Source: Bimuria novae-zelandiae CBS 107.79
Lineage: Eukaryota > Ascomycota > Dothideomycetes > Pleosporales > Didymosphaeriaceae
NCBI GenBank assembly: GCA_010015655.1
Contig: ML976660.1
Span: forward strand, 496,222 to 560,221
Reading direction: 5' to 3'
Length of the DNA stretch: 64,000 bases
In this document: in pieces, positions 34,306-45,104 of the stretch
Position numbering within the stretch: position 1 is the stretch's first letter
Layout of the letters: every line of letters begins with the position of its first letter
Notes under the pieces: model-generated
What the model was told of the DNA's origin: nothing
Databases searched by the model: none
What the model saw: only the letters and a program-made list of their open reading frames with translations
Program-made: the position numbers and the translations under genes

Positions 34306-35250
34306 TTCGGGCGGCCCCATGCCGTGGTTGTTGACGATTCTACGGTTTTGCGCAACAGCTTCTAGTGGGGTTGCATAATCTTTAATGATTGTGGGTGTTG
34401 GCAGATAGCAGATACTAAGCACTTGTCAAATGGTTCATACTGATCATACCTGATCTCCTAAATCCACACCGCTTTTCTTCTTGTATCTATACTATAACCC
34501 CCTCCTCTTCCCTGCCCCTATCCTGAAATTTGAAAGTAACGCCATCATCCCGTTGTGTAGCTCAACATACTAGAAGATGCGGAGAAGCGGCAGACACGTG
34601 GTCTTGCTGGTGACAACGCTACACGGTGGGTAACCAGCTCACATGGTCCTCCCCTCGTGTAACGCTGAAAGTCGGTCCTAGCGACCAGAGTTAATGACTG
34701 ATGTATTATCCTAGGATGAGTAATGCATGGCCGACCTTTAATTTCACGCGAGAGTCGACTCAGAGCGCTGAAATCGAGGAACGCTACCGCTGCACATTTG
34801 CGGCTGACTATGATCGAGCCATGGTACTCCCACATGATGAACACTCTTTGCCAATCCAGCTCTATTTCAACCCTTCCGAAGTGACAGGGACCAAACGTCC
34901 CATCAGCACGAGGCGGGCTAACGTCTCGCTTGGGACGGGGCGCCGTGTTCGAGCGATCAGACCTTCGAGAGCGAGCGCTACTTCATGGTTTGTCTACCCT
35001 TCATAATCATCTCTATGTATTGCTGGGTGCGGACGCGAGATGGACAAGCAGATGAATGAAACAAGGTCAAACTGGTATTTACAGACACGGGGCTAATAAA
35101 AGTGGTGGATCACATACTGTGTGCATGTCTGTCCATTATTGCGTCAAAATGCTCAGTGCCATATCACCCCAGAACAGGCAATGCGTAGACCGAATATATC
35201 GACGTGTCTGAGTCGCGCTATAAAAGGTCGAATGGTTCAGCTTGCCATCC
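34306..35250. other. Spacer holding the second copy of the inverted-repeat element
   Basis: Apart from the element at 34,651-34,754 nothing is recognised. A plus-strand frame at 34,701-35,006 overlaps the element and has no gene-like features. Confidence 0.4.
34651..34754 (-). mobile_element. 105-bp MITE-like inverted-repeat element, copy 2
   Basis: Read on the minus strand it starts CTCTCGCGTGAAATTAAAGG and aligns end to end with the element at 32,239-32,343, at roughly 70-75% identity by eye and almost no gaps. It lies about 350 bp beyond the stop codon of secreted-protein gene 2. Confidence 0.7.
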
Positions 35251-36609
35251 TTACGCAACTCGCAACTGAAATCCTGCCCCGGCCTGCTCGTCCTCTCGAT
35301 TTGCGAATATACCGCTGAAGTCCACATTTCGCATCCCCGGCGCGTCGCCTCTTTTGGGCGCATTCGGACTGTCGCGCCGTCTCCTCTTCTCCTGGCCGGC
35401 TCTACTCGGAAACGTAGGGAACATCTCTACAGGCTTGGGTTTGGGCTGTTCCGCGAAGTACGGGTGCTCTAGGACCTCGGCTGCCGTCGGCCGGTGTTCT
35501 GGATTCAGCGAGAGCAAGCTCATGAGTAGATCTGCGCCGGCGTGGGTGAGAAAGGGGAATTTCGTTCTGATGACACCTCCACTCTTTGCGCCCGAGTCTC
35601 GAGGTATCTTGAGGCCTTTGGCGTTGGGCAAGCGCCAAAATTCGGGCCAGCTTCGGTCGGTAGGGAGACCGCAGAGCACGAATATCAGACTTAGCTCGTC
35701 TACCTCGTTCTTGCCTTGCAGGATCGGCTGTTTGAGCAGCAGCTCGCCAAATATACAGCCTAGACTCCACATGTCGATTTCAGTCCCATAGGATTCTGTT
35801 CCAAGCAGCAGTTCTGGCGCGCGATACCACAGCGTCACGACAAGCTGTGTGAGGCGCGCGTCCGGTGGGGGTAGGTAGCGTGCCATGCCAAAATCCGCGA
35901 TCTTTAGATGACCGTGGTTACTCAGCAGAATATTACTCGTTTTCAGGTCGCGATGGAAAATGTGATTCGAATGCAGAAACGAGAGCGCAGATGTCAGCTG
36001 CCGCAGCAAAGTCTTGACTTCCGACGCGAGAAAAGGGTCTGGCATGTCTTCTTGCAACGTTTTCAGATCGTGTTCCAAGAACTCCATGACGAGAACTACC
36101 TCGGAAGGGTCGGAGCCGGAGAGTACCTCGTGCAAGGAGACGATGTTCTTGTGACGCGCGCGTTGCAATATCGTGATCTCGCGCAGCGCAGTGATGGGGA
36201 AGCCATCTTGTTGCTGGTAATCCATTTTCACCTTCTTCAACGCGACTACTCGGCCCGTTGCAACCTCTCGGGCGCGAGATACCCAGCCGTAAGACCCTTC
36301 TTCGATGTGATTTAATGTTTCGAAATTGGATGTGTGCCGGCACGGGCCCCAGCTTCCGCCGTCGAAGCGTAACAGTTTCCTTTCCGCCGGCTTTTCCTGG
36401 GGAATATGATCTTGGAAGAAGGCTTCGTTGGAGAGACGTCTTCGCTTTGCTGGACGTGACTCAAGGTCTCTTTGGTGGGACGCGCTCGCAGCGGCTTCCT
36501 GTTCAGCTTGTTGCTTATGGAGCTTTAGGCGCTTTTTCTCTTCCTTCTCTTTCTTGCGGCGTAGGTCCTCTGCTTTGTCCGCTTCATCGTCTGCCCAACG
36601 CGAAGCCAT
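35251..36609 (-). CDS. CDK11/PITSLRE-like cyclin-dependent protein kinase
   Basis: An intronless gene of 452 residues. The first 95 residues are charged and coiled (ADKAEDLRRKKEKEEKKRLK). The kinase domain (about 96-395) has the glycine loop EEGSYGWV, the ATP lysine in VVALKK (125), a PITALRE helix (138-144) that replaces PSTAIRE and places it with CDK10/CDK11, catalytic loop HRDLKTSN (219-226), DFG (239-241) and the T-loop ending TLWYRAPE. The tail is Arg/Lys-rich (EKRRRRDSP). CDK11-type kinases act in transcription and splicing with cyclin L partners; S. pombe ppk23 is a likely counterpart. It shares a 194-bp divergent promoter with NDUFAF7. Confidence 0.92.
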   Translation of the reverse strand: MASRWADDEADKAEDLRRKKEKEEKKRLKLHKQQAEQEAAASASHQRDLESRPAKRRRLSNEAFFQDHIPQEKPAERKLLRFDGGSWGPCRHTSNFETLNHIEEGSYGWVSRAREVATGRVVALKKVKMDYQQQDGFPITALREITILQRARHKNIVSLHEVLSGSDPSEVVLVMEFLEHDLKTLQEDMPDPFLASEVKTLLRQLTSALSFLHSNHIFHRDLKTSNILLSNHGHLKIADFGMARYLPPPDARLTQLVVTLWYRAPELLLGTESYGTEIDMWSLGCIFGELLLKQPILQGKNEVDELSLIFVLCGLPTDRSWPEFWRLPNAKGLKIPRDSGAKSGGVIRTKFPFLTHAGADLLMSLLSLNPEHRPTAAEVLEHPYFAEQPKPKPVEMFPTFPSRAGQEKRRRRDSPNAPKRGDAPGMRNVDFSGIFANREDEQAGAGFQLRVA

Positions 36610-36803
36610 GTTCTCTAATCGTTTCTTTTAGCGTTCCTGGAGGTGGCTTGGTTTTGCAGGGGCAACACTTGAATTATATGTAAGTGTGGCTGCATAGCTG
36701 GCACGTGCCAGGGCGTCCGCAATGGTGGTCATAGCTTCCGCGTTCCGAACGTAATAATTATGGTGCCGAACCAACGTCATGGGAAGTCGGATCACGATTC
36801 GAG

Positions 36804-38491
36804 ATGAGAGCATCTCCTCTCAGTTTAGTGCGGAGCGCGACAAGATGTGCGAGACCACGGGCGGTGAGGCTTAGGTTTGCGCAACATGGCACGCGATGGT
36901 CGTCGAACGACTCGGAACAGCGACAGTGGTCAACACCATTGGCAAAGACACTGGCTCAAGCTATAGAGGTGGATACGGCATTCTGATCGAACATATACAT
37001 GTACTAAAGGTACCATAGACCACCGGACCCGTCTCTGTAGCCGCGTACATGCGCCAATGCCTCACCTCCGACCAAGGCGGATACTACACGCGCCAAACCG
37101 CCGGGCACGACCAGTTTGGCGCAAATGGCGACTTCGTAACGTCTCCCGAAATATCCCAAGTCTTCGGAGAGCTTGCGGGCATATGGTTGTATACAGAATG
37201 GTTGGCGCAAGGCCGGAGCGGGAAGGTGCAGATTATCGAAGTAGGACCTGGAAGAGGAACCCTCATGGATGATGTATTGCGGACCATCTCAAGCTTCAAG
37301 CCCTTCGCCCAGAGTGTTGAAGCTATCTACATGATTGAAGCGTCGGATCATCTACGGAAGCAACAAGCAAAGTTGCTTTCTGGGACTGAGGAGCCAGAAG
37401 CTTTTGAGTTGGGTTGGAGAGCGCCTTGCAAATATATACCAAACTGCACCGTTGTCTGGTGCGAGGATCTAAGATTCGTGCCAAAAGGTATGGTAGCCCC
37501 TTCTACTCTCTTTGCAGATACTGATCAATGGATAGAAGAGACGTCCACCCCCTTCATTCTAGCCCACGAGTTCTTCGACGCCCTACCCATTCACGTCTTT
37601 CAAAATGTGGCTAACTCTACCATTCCTGCCGCCTCCAAGACCATAACGGCCGACGGCCCCATGACACCCAAGACTGGTCCCCAAGCACCACAGAACCGTT
37701 GGCACGAGCTCGTCGTAGCACCCATCCATGAGTCTCAGATGCCAACATCTCCGACAGAAGATGACGGTTCTCCACACCCAGAGTTTCACCTCACAGTCTC
37801 GAAGACGCCCACACCGCACAGCTTGTACCTCCCGCAGACATCGGATCGGTACAAAGCCCTCGCCAACACGACCGACGCCATCATAGAGATTTCGCCCGAA
37901 TCGCTGTCGTATATCGGAGATTTCGCTGTGAGGATAGGCGGGGCGAATGCGCATACTGCTACAACTCAAACGCCCATTCCAGCGGACGCTTCCATCAATC
38001 CGAAGTCGAAACCAGTACCGAACTTTCAGAAGCCGAAGCCCTCTGGCGCTGCTTTGATCCTAGATTACGGCCCCGCCTCCACAATCCCTGCCAACACCCT
38101 CCGCGGCATCCGGTCCCATCGACCGTGCTCGCCGTTCGTTTCTGCTGGACTGGTCGACATCTCTGCCGACGTTGATTTTGTGGCGCTCGCGGAAGCGGCG
38201 CTGGACGCATCGCCCGGTGTGGAAGTACATGGGCCAGTAGAGCAAGCCTATTTCCTCTCCACACTAGGCATCACGGAGCGCGCGGAGAGGCTACTCAAAG
38301 CTGCAGCCGACGAGGAGACGAAGCAGAGGTTAGAAACAGCGGTACAGAGGCTGGTGGACAGAGGGCCAACGGGCATGGGCAGAATCTACAAGGCCATGGC
38401 AGTGGTGCCACATGTTGAGGGGACGGCGGTGAGGAGACCGGTCGGGTTCGGAGGGAGTGTTGTGGATATGTTCAAGGCACAGGGAAGATGA
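36804..38491 (+). CDS. Mitochondrial complex I assembly methyltransferase NDUFAF7/MidA
   Basis: Predicted to dimethylate an arginine of the 49-kDa complex I subunit in the mitochondrial matrix. Two exons (36,804-36,968; 37,019-38,491; intron 50 bp, donor GTGGAT) encode 545 residues. The N-terminus is a mitochondrial presequence rich in Arg and lacking acids. The methyltransferase core has SVAAYMRQCL, GDFVTSPEISQVFGEL, the SAM-binding IEVGPGRGTL and EFFDALPIHVF, all conserved in the MidA family. About 70 residues of Pro/Thr-rich sequence (near 270-390) are inserted relative to bacterial MidA, as is common in fungi. Splicing joins LAQAIE to TTGPVSVAAYM. Presence of the gene implies that the organism has complex I. 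Confidence 0.93.
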
Positions 38492-38797
38492 GTGTGCACG
38501 GTGTATATCATATGTGGCATGTACCAATAGCAAATATTTCTGCCGCAACAATACGATCACTGTCTCGTCCTGGGTAATGATAACGGTGTGGACTGATATA
38601 CAGTAGGTGAAATCTTGGTCTCCAATCGAGTATCTTCTCTTCAGCAAACGCCTGGTATGCGCCTTGATATGCCTTCCAGAGCCCATATCTTCGACCCCTA
38701 ATGTTATGTTCCTATTGCACCAGCCCACCCAGCCATGATATCGTGTAATTTCCACCTCTGACTCTTCTCCGCCCGTCTTTTCCGCTTTCTCCTTTGT
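38492..38797. other. Convergent 3' flanks of NDUFAF7 and GOT1
   Basis: A 306-bp gap between stop codons; no feature recognised. Confidence 0.4.
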
Positions 38798-39390
38798 CTA
38801 TACCGGCAACTCACTATTCCTCTGTACTGCACCCAGCCTCTCCAATGCCTTTGCAATGTACGGTCCCACCACAGGAATGTTCCCAACGAAGCCAGCTATC
38901 GTCGCAAAGAAGTCGCCGAACAGTACCAATATACCATACAACTCGATCAGGAAGCCGAAGAAGGCCCACCGGAGCAGTATGAGGGTTATACCGGCAGCAA
39001 ACGCGGCGGTGCCTTTCCATTTTTGGCGACGCGCGAAGAAGGAGGCGGTCTTTTGGAAGCCGATGATGAGGGTGAGGCCGATGAGGAAGAGAATGTTTCC
39101 CATTGCGAGCCTGCGCACTACTGTTAGTACACGGCGTTTTCGATGAGGAAAGAGAGGGAGTGTGTCATACATTGACCGATCAAAAAACATCATCACGCCG
39201 CCGAGGAGGAAGAAGCCGCCTGCGATGGTGGTCAGCCGCTTCGCGCTTCATGGTCGTGGCAATTGCGGCGTATGCGGTTGCGTACCTACCCCCTGAGCAG
39301 AAGGCTACCCCGATCTCTAGTCCATTGTCAGTCTCGCAGTGCTTTCACAAGAGCATGTCTGGACATACTCTGGGTATCTGTGAGCCACAT
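38798..39390 (-). CDS. GOT1: Vesicle transport protein Got1
   Basis: A four-span Golgi membrane protein that assists ER-to-Golgi traffic and COPII vesicle function. Four exons (39,390-39,369; 39,316-39,290; 39,219-39,171; 39,110-38,798) give 136 residues; yeast Got1 has 138. The N-terminus MWLTDTQKIGVAF, the FFLLGGVMMFFDR hairpin, MGNILFLIGLTLIIG and QKWKGTAAF are characteristic. The first three exons are 22, 27 and 49 nt, so only the last exon looks like a gene by frame alone. All introns are GT-AG (52, 70, 60 bp). Confidence 0.93.
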
Positions 39391-40138
39391 GGTCGGCATC
39401 TTGAATCGTGTTTGTGCTGTGCGCCAGAAGTAGCTGTAGTGAAAGGCGGGCGCGTGGCGTGAGTGATGGAATTTTGGCAGAGTGCGCTATCTAGCTCGCA
39501 AGGCTTATCTGGCCACAAAGGAGTGCGTCGGGTATTGCGAACTTTCTGTCTCGTGTCCCTTTCGTGAGGATGGCAATCGTGAATTGGTCTACAGTCCTAG
39601 CGCGAAGCAAGACCCCGGTCTAGCGCGAACACCTGACGGGAGCTCACATAATCTTCGAGGTCTGTGTTCTTTCACACACTAAGGACTCTTTGCAGGGTAT
39701 TCACTACATTCATTACACATCCTATCTGGCAAGACTATGTTCTCCTGCTGCTTCATTTATATTTTGTGAAGCACAACTACTACTCCTATACTGTCTCAGA
39801 AGAGTGAAAGCAAATTTTTCGTAGTACCGCCTCGACCACAGCATGCGCTCGCGCTGCTGTAACTAGGAATACTGCCTCTGTATTCCTGGTATAGCGTTAC
39901 AGGCGAAGAAAAAACAGTCCACGGTTAAGCCGGAGCGCCTTCTTGAACCTTGCCCTGAGAGGGGCTTGGTGGGTGGAGTGCGCTTGACTTTGTTGGCCTA
40001 ACATATGCCATGTCATTTCGTCCTCGGATCCGGAGGCGTCAATCACATCCACCTCTTAGAAATTTTGAGATCATGTCAACCCGAGAACCACGCATACCCG
40101 GATGAAGTCGTACACAATGCTCGAGCCACATATGTCGT
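39391..40138. other. Spacer between GOT1 and IES6 with one hairpin
   Basis: It holds the hairpin at 39,857-39,902 and otherwise no gene-like sequence. It contains the promoter of GOT1 and the 3' end of IES6, both on the minus strand. Confidence 0.4.
39857..39902. repeat. Two-stem hairpin downstream of IES6
   Basis: CTGTAAC (39,857-39,863) pairs with GTTACAG (39,896-39,902), and AGGAATAC pairs with GTATTCCT inside it around a 7-nt loop. It lies about 240 bp past the IES6 stop codon and could affect 3'-end formation, or be a remnant of a small element. Confidence 0.55.
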
Positions 40139-40714
40139 TCATTTGAGCACTGTATGCGCACCCCTGGCAGCCAGGTAGCCCTCGACCACATTCTGTGGCA
40201 TCGTCCTAATCACTCCAAAAACCTCCTTGTCATGATAGCGCAACCTCGTCTTTGGATCCGTGTACGGCGCTGACAGACCCGTGACATCGCAGTACCTCCG
40301 CTGACTGCTCGGATGGAAGCTCGGCGCGCTTTCGATGTTCGTATACGTAGCCGCAGGTCCCGCACCATTTCCATTCGCACTACCCGCACCGTTTGCTCCA
40401 GCACGCATGTTCTTCTCTAAAACGAGGGTGCTCAGGCTCTGGGCCGCTTGTGCGATGTTCGGCGGGCGTCCGACGGGAGTCGCACCTTCGGTATGCGGGA
40501 GCGCGGGTGTGGAGGCGCCGCTGTTGTTTTGGGTCGCTATGACCGAGGCTTCCTTGCGCGTGGCATCGGCGATGATTTGCTTGACGTTTTTGTTGCGGCG
40601 CTGCGGGGGCTTCCAGTGCAGATTGCGGAAGCGTTTATGGATTTTGTAGATATCGAGCTGGTCGAGGAGGGCTTGATGCGTGTGCTCGTCGGACTGCGCG
40701 GTGAGCGGCGCCAT
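40139..40714 (-). CDS. IES6: INO80 chromatin-remodelling subunit Ies6 (YL1 C-terminal domain)
   Basis: An intronless gene of 191 residues. The YL1-C domain covers about 140-180: RRYCDVTGLSAPYTDPKTRL, then RYHDKEVFGVI. The N-terminal LHWKPPQRRNKNVKQIIAD block fits Ies6 rather than the larger SWR1 subunit Vps72, which carries an acidic N-terminus. Ies6 binds Arp5, and together they couple INO80 ATPase activity to nucleosome sliding. The ARP5 gene lies just 1.1 kb away, with DAD4 between them. The start is the ATG at 40,714. Confidence 0.88.
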   Translation of the reverse strand: MAPLTAQSDEHTHQALLDQLDIYKIHKRFRNLHWKPPQRRNKNVKQIIADATRKEASVIATQNNSGASTPALPHTEGATPVGRPPNIAQAAQSLSTLVLEKNMRAGANGAGSANGNGAGPAATYTNIESAPSFHPSSQRRYCDVTGLSAPYTDPKTRLRYHDKEVFGVIRTMPQNVVEGYLAARGAHTVLK

Positions 40715-40952
40715 GGTGGAGCTGAGGGAGCTGAGGGAGCTGTATCGTGACGGGTCTGCAGATTCGAGAAGTGTCGATGGGAGGCGTGAGGAAGGTCCGA
40801 AGAACGAGCAGGATGCGAGATGGTCGCGCCCGCGTCAAGCGTTCACCAGCGCTCAGCCCTATGGTCCTTGGCACCGACTGTTTAGTTACCCCACGCCCCG
40901 CGTAAACATGAGCTTCATCACGTCGCAACTCAAAATCCACCATCACAACACC

Positions 40953-41335
40953 ATGGTACATTGTCATGTAGACTATATTAGATGGCATCTCTGTACTGAC
41001 GTCTGTCAAGGAGAGTCCCCACGAGCACCAGCAGAGCCTCTTACTCTCCCGCATCATCGTCAACGTGGTAGAGCAGTGCACTGGAATTATGAATGAGCCA
41101 TGTGCTGAATGTCCCGTAGGAGAAGCTCAATGAAGCTATCGCGACGCTGAACAAGAATTTGCAAGAGATCAACTTGGGTAACATGGACACTGAGCTTGTT
41201 GCTCAAATGTTCAAGAACTACCAGTCCAACGTGCTCTTCCACCTTGAAGGTAGGCCCCATACACCGCGCCTAATTGAGAATTTCAGTCATACTCATCTCT
41301 CCACAGCTACCAGTGGCCTAAAAGATCCCGCATGA
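40953..41335 (+). CDS. DAD4: DASH complex subunit Dad4, initiator codon split from the rest by an intron
   Basis: Dad4 is a small subunit of the DASH/Dam1 ring that links kinetochores to microtubules. Four exons (40,953-40,955; 41,011-41,067; 41,120-41,249; 41,307-41,335) give 72 residues, the length of S. pombe Dad4. The product begins MESPHEHQQ and contains [37 protein letters not shown] and FHLEAT, all matching the family. Exon 1 contributes only the ATG; intron 1 (55 bp) has donor GTACAT, branch TACTGACG and acceptor AAG, less common than CAG/TAG. Without it no in-frame ATG precedes GAG-AGT-CCC. The remaining introns are 52 and 57 bp. It shares a divergent spacer of 238 bp with IES6. Confidence 0.88.
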
Positions 41336-41856
41336 GACGGGCAACCCATGAGCAGTGTGGAGCCGCATGGCCCCTCCAGCTTCTGGAGTCGTCTCCAGGG
41401 GAGTCACCGCGAGCATGGTCTAGCGTTTGATGTAGGCGATTGATGGATTGGGCGAAGAAGGACAGTCGACGTCGGAGGCGGCACCATGTCGACAGTGTGA
41501 TCACCTAGAATACGCATAAGAACGGCCGTCTGCGGTCAGACTTTTGCTTTGGCAGTGTAAAATTCTGAAGTTATAGATAGATCAAGGAAGTTAGCGGGCC
41601 ATGATTGGCAATTTCCACCGCTTATACACATTTCAGCGTTCGTTGTGCCTCTGTAGACACACCATGTGAAGTGAAGGCAAGGCTGCCCTATTGGGGATGG
41701 TGCTTGGACCGCGGCGATGGCGCGCGGAGGTGAGGACCAACATAATAGCTAGGTACATTTGTATACGGTGCAGCTCGCTCACCACCGTGCAATCACCGCC
41801 GTCCTGCTACTGCGACATGTCATAGCCATCCCACATCCAGCTTTTTCTTCTACGCA
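41336..41856. promoter_or_regulatory. ARP5 upstream region
   Basis: A 521-bp spacer between DAD4 and ARP5, both on the plus strand. A sequence TACATTTGTATACGG near 41,752 is the only AT-rich element close to the start; no clear TATA box. Confidence 0.35.
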
Positions 41857-44219
41857 ATGGCACCCTCTGCAACAGCGGACATTGCGGCGCCCTCTGGCCG
41901 CAGCTCGCCCAAACCGCCTCCCGCGAAGATATGGAGCGTCAGCGAGCCACCGTTCGAGGGCTTCAAGCCCATAGATACGGAGGGCTACGCGCGCAGCAAC
42001 CGCGAAACAGCTATCGTAATTGACAATGGTAGGTAGCTATACCACGTCCCTTCGCGCTTCTGCCAGGACCTACTGACAGCGCCTCAGGGTCTTCTGCAGT
42101 CCGCGCAGGCTGGTCCTTCGATGCGAATCCTCGTCTCTCATTACGCCCTCTTGTGGCCAAGTATCGCGACCGGAAGCTCGCCCGTACATTCACCTTCGTC
42201 GGATCCGACGTCTTCAGCGATGGCACCGCGCGAGGCCAATCGAAGAATGCTTACGAACCAGGGAGCAACATCGTGAACAATTGGGACGTCATGGAAGGTG
42301 TGCTGGACTACTGCTTCATCAAGCTGGGCGTAGACGGGAAGAATGGCAGCATAGACAGGCCCATTGTCATGACGGAGCCTGTCGCGAACCTGGGCTACAC
42401 CAGAAAGAGTATGTATACACGCTTCCAGATATTCGAGCGGATATGCTGATCAGACTGGTACATAGCCATGTCAGAAATTCTATTCGAATGCTACGGCGCG
42501 CCCTCTGTCGCATACGGCATCGACTCGCTCTTCTCCTACGCACACAACGGCGGCAAAACGGGCCTCGTCGTCTCCTCATCGTACACCTCTACGCATTTGA
42601 TACCCGTCGTGAACCACAAACCGTTACTGTCGCAGTCGACGCGACTGAACTGGGGCCGCTTCCAATGCGCCGAGTACCTACTCAAGCTCCTGCGTCTGAA
42701 GTATCCCTCATTTCCCGGCAAGATCAGCGATCCGCAAGCCGAAGACCTCGTCCGCGAACACTGCTACGTTAGCCAAAACTACGAAGAAGAGCTGTCGAAA
42801 TATCTCGAGTGGACAGGTCTCGAAGATCGGGATCGTATCGTGCAGTTCCCGTACGTCGAGCAGGTCGTGGTGCAGAAGACGGAGGAAGAACTTGCGGCAG
42901 CTGCAGAGAAGCGGAAGGAGAGTGGCCGCAGGTTACAAGCTCAGGCCGCCAAGATGCGTCTGGAGAAGCTCAAACGGAAGGAGGAGGAGTACGAGTACTA
43001 CCAGCAGTTGCAGGTGCAGCTTCAAGACCAAACTAAGAAAGAGGTCAAGCGAATCCTGGAATCCAATGACTTCGACGATGAGGGTCAGCTTGAGAAGAAG
43101 GTCCGCGAGCTTGAGAAATCGATTAGGAAAGCGAGGAACAAGGACGTGGGCGATATCGAGGAAGAGGTGCAGGAGGTACCCACGTTCCCGCTTCTAGACC
43201 GGCCCGACGAGGAGCTTGATGAGGAAGAGCTGAAGCAAAAGCGCCAACAGCGGCTGATGAAATCCAACTACGAAGCGCGTCTTCGCGCAAAGGCGGAGAA
43301 GGAGCGCGAAAGAGCACGGTTAGCAGAAGAGCAGCGCCTCGACGACGAAAGGCGTGAAGCGGATCTGGAAGGATGGTCCGAAGAGCGGCGCGAAGCGCGG
43401 CTGGCTATAATCCAGAAGATGAAGGATCGCGAGCGTTTGAAGGCGGAACTGGGCAACAGGAAATCGCTCGCGAACCAGATGCGCATGAAGTCAATAGCGA
43501 ACCTCGCCTCCGATGCTCCCACAAAGAAGCGCCGGAGAGGTGGCGGCGACGACGACACCTTCGGGGCCGACGATGCAGATTGGGGTGTCTACCGCACTAT
43601 AGCCACGGGCGAACAGTCTGACGACGAAGAAGAAGAGGACCTAGGCAAGGTACTCAAAGACATAGAGGCGCAACTGCTCAAACACGATCCGACATTCACC
43701 GAAGAGTCTACACGTGAGGCCCAGACGGACTGGACAAAGTCTCTACTTCACGCCTTTCTGCACGGTCCGTATCCCTTCGATCCGGAAAGCCAGAAGGAAG
43801 CGCACCAACTTCACCTCAACGTAGAACGTATTCGCGTGCCCGAAGTCGTGTTCCAGCCCACCATCGCCGGCCTCGACCAAGCCGGCATCATCGAAATTGC
43901 ATCTACCATCCTTACTGAGCGTCTCGCTGACAATCCGCACCGCGATGATGTTTTCAAAGATATCTTCCTCTCTGGCGGCAACACGCTTTTCCAGGGTTTC
44001 GAGGAACGTCTCGCCACTGAACTACGAGCTGTGCTTCCCGCGGAGCAAGGGCTTGTGGTGAGGAGAGCGGATGATGCGATCTTGGACGCATGGAGGGGTG
44101 CGGCCAAGTGGGCGAGCAAAAGGGAGAACAGGACGAATTTCATCACTAGGGCCGAGTTCACGGAGAAGGGAGGTGACTACATTAAAGAGCACAACGCGGG
44201 CAATGGCATGTCTTTCTAA
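41857..44219 (+). CDS. ARP5: Actin-related protein 5 (INO80 complex)
   Basis: Arp5 is the INO80-specific actin-related protein that, with Ies6, contacts the nucleosome and couples ATP hydrolysis to sliding. Three exons (41,857-42,028; 42,088-42,408; 42,466-44,219) give 748 residues against about 755 in yeast. The actin fold begins IVIDNGSSAVRAGW (about 53-66), continues with RPIVMTEPVANL and TMSEILFECYGAPSVAYGID, and ends with FLSGGNTLFQGFEERL. As in all Arp5 proteins the fold is interrupted by a long charged coiled-coil insert (about 320-560, many EEE/KRK runs) with an RKRR-like basic patch. Introns are 59 and 57 bp. Confidence 0.95.
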
Positions 44220-44861
44220 GCATATCGGTGTATGTTTTGAGGAGATTTCCAGCGGGCATGGGGTGTATGAGTATGTGTTAGTCTTGGGTTTGGGAATGGG
44301 AAGGGCACTATTATTGCACAACCAATGGGTTCAGTCTTCATCACTGTATGGTAAAATCGAGGGGATCGTTCCCTATACGCTTACGACATTTAAATCTTTT
44401 CCTTGTCTGTCTGAGACCGCCTTACAGCCACTAAATCTACGCTTGCTGTACGAGGTTCAGTGATTACGTCTCACACTACAGATCAGGCAGGTAGGATGAC
44501 TCGGCACATTCGGGCGTTAGCTGACTACCAGGTATTCCTACTTGATCCTACGCTATAAAGAAAGTATTGGTCTTGATTGTCTCGCCTCCCTTCGATGGCA
44601 CTCTGGTGCCTTGTTTGTGTACCAGACAGACGCTTGTCGTAAATAGACCCAGGATCCCAATCAACAACCTGCCGTGCCCGTGAGTCGACATAAGATTACT
44701 TGCACGACACTTGATACCCGTACCCATACCTTGGTCTTCTTACCTGACCAGCTTTCTTCCACTACGTAAACTTCTAAAATCCACATCTCCCTTCCCCGGC
44801 TCAACTCAAATTTTCGCAGTTCACAGCTTCCACATCCGACTTCACAACATACGCATTCATC
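44220..44861. promoter_or_regulatory. Upstream region of small secreted protein 3
   Basis: The last 150 bp are rich in CTTC/CACATC tracts as expected of a fungal 5' untranslated region. No TATA box or other gene recognised. Confidence 0.35.
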
Positions 44862-45104
44862 ATGCGCGTCATCATCGCCGCCACCGCGTTTTTCGTTGCC
44901 GTCGTTTACGCTGCACCGCCGCTTGCATCTCACCTGGCCCCGAGAGCTTCATACCCCAACTGTGAATGCGCGTCGACGTCCCCAGCCACCTGTCCTCGCT
45001 CGGAGTGTAACTGGAAACGTGACAATGTGCCAGTGGAGCCTGAGAAGCGCATTCCAATATGCTGCTGCACGGGGACGGATCACCAGCAGTTGCAGTGTCT
45101 GTGA
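44862..45104 (+). CDS. Small secreted cysteine-rich protein 3
   Basis: A single exon of 80 codons. The signal peptide MRVIIAATAFFVAVVYA is followed by a 62-residue chain with eight cysteines (34, 36, 44, 49, 67, 68, 69, 79), an even number and spacing with C-x-C and a CCC triplet that suggests disulphide packing. Dibasic KR at 52-53 and 62-63 could be Kex2 sites. Unlike secreted proteins 1 and 2 it has no intron. Hydrophobin was considered, but the C-CC-C...C-CC-C pattern is absent. Role unknown; candidate effector or defence peptide. Confidence 0.7.
   Translation: MRVIIAATAFFVAVVYAAPPLASHLAPRASYPNCECASTSPATCPRSECNWKRDNVPVEPEKRIPICCCTGTDHQQLQCL

Noticed and set aside
34701..35006. 101-codon plus-strand frame
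   Set aside because: Its 5' part lies in the inverted-repeat element and the rest shows no protein-like constraint.
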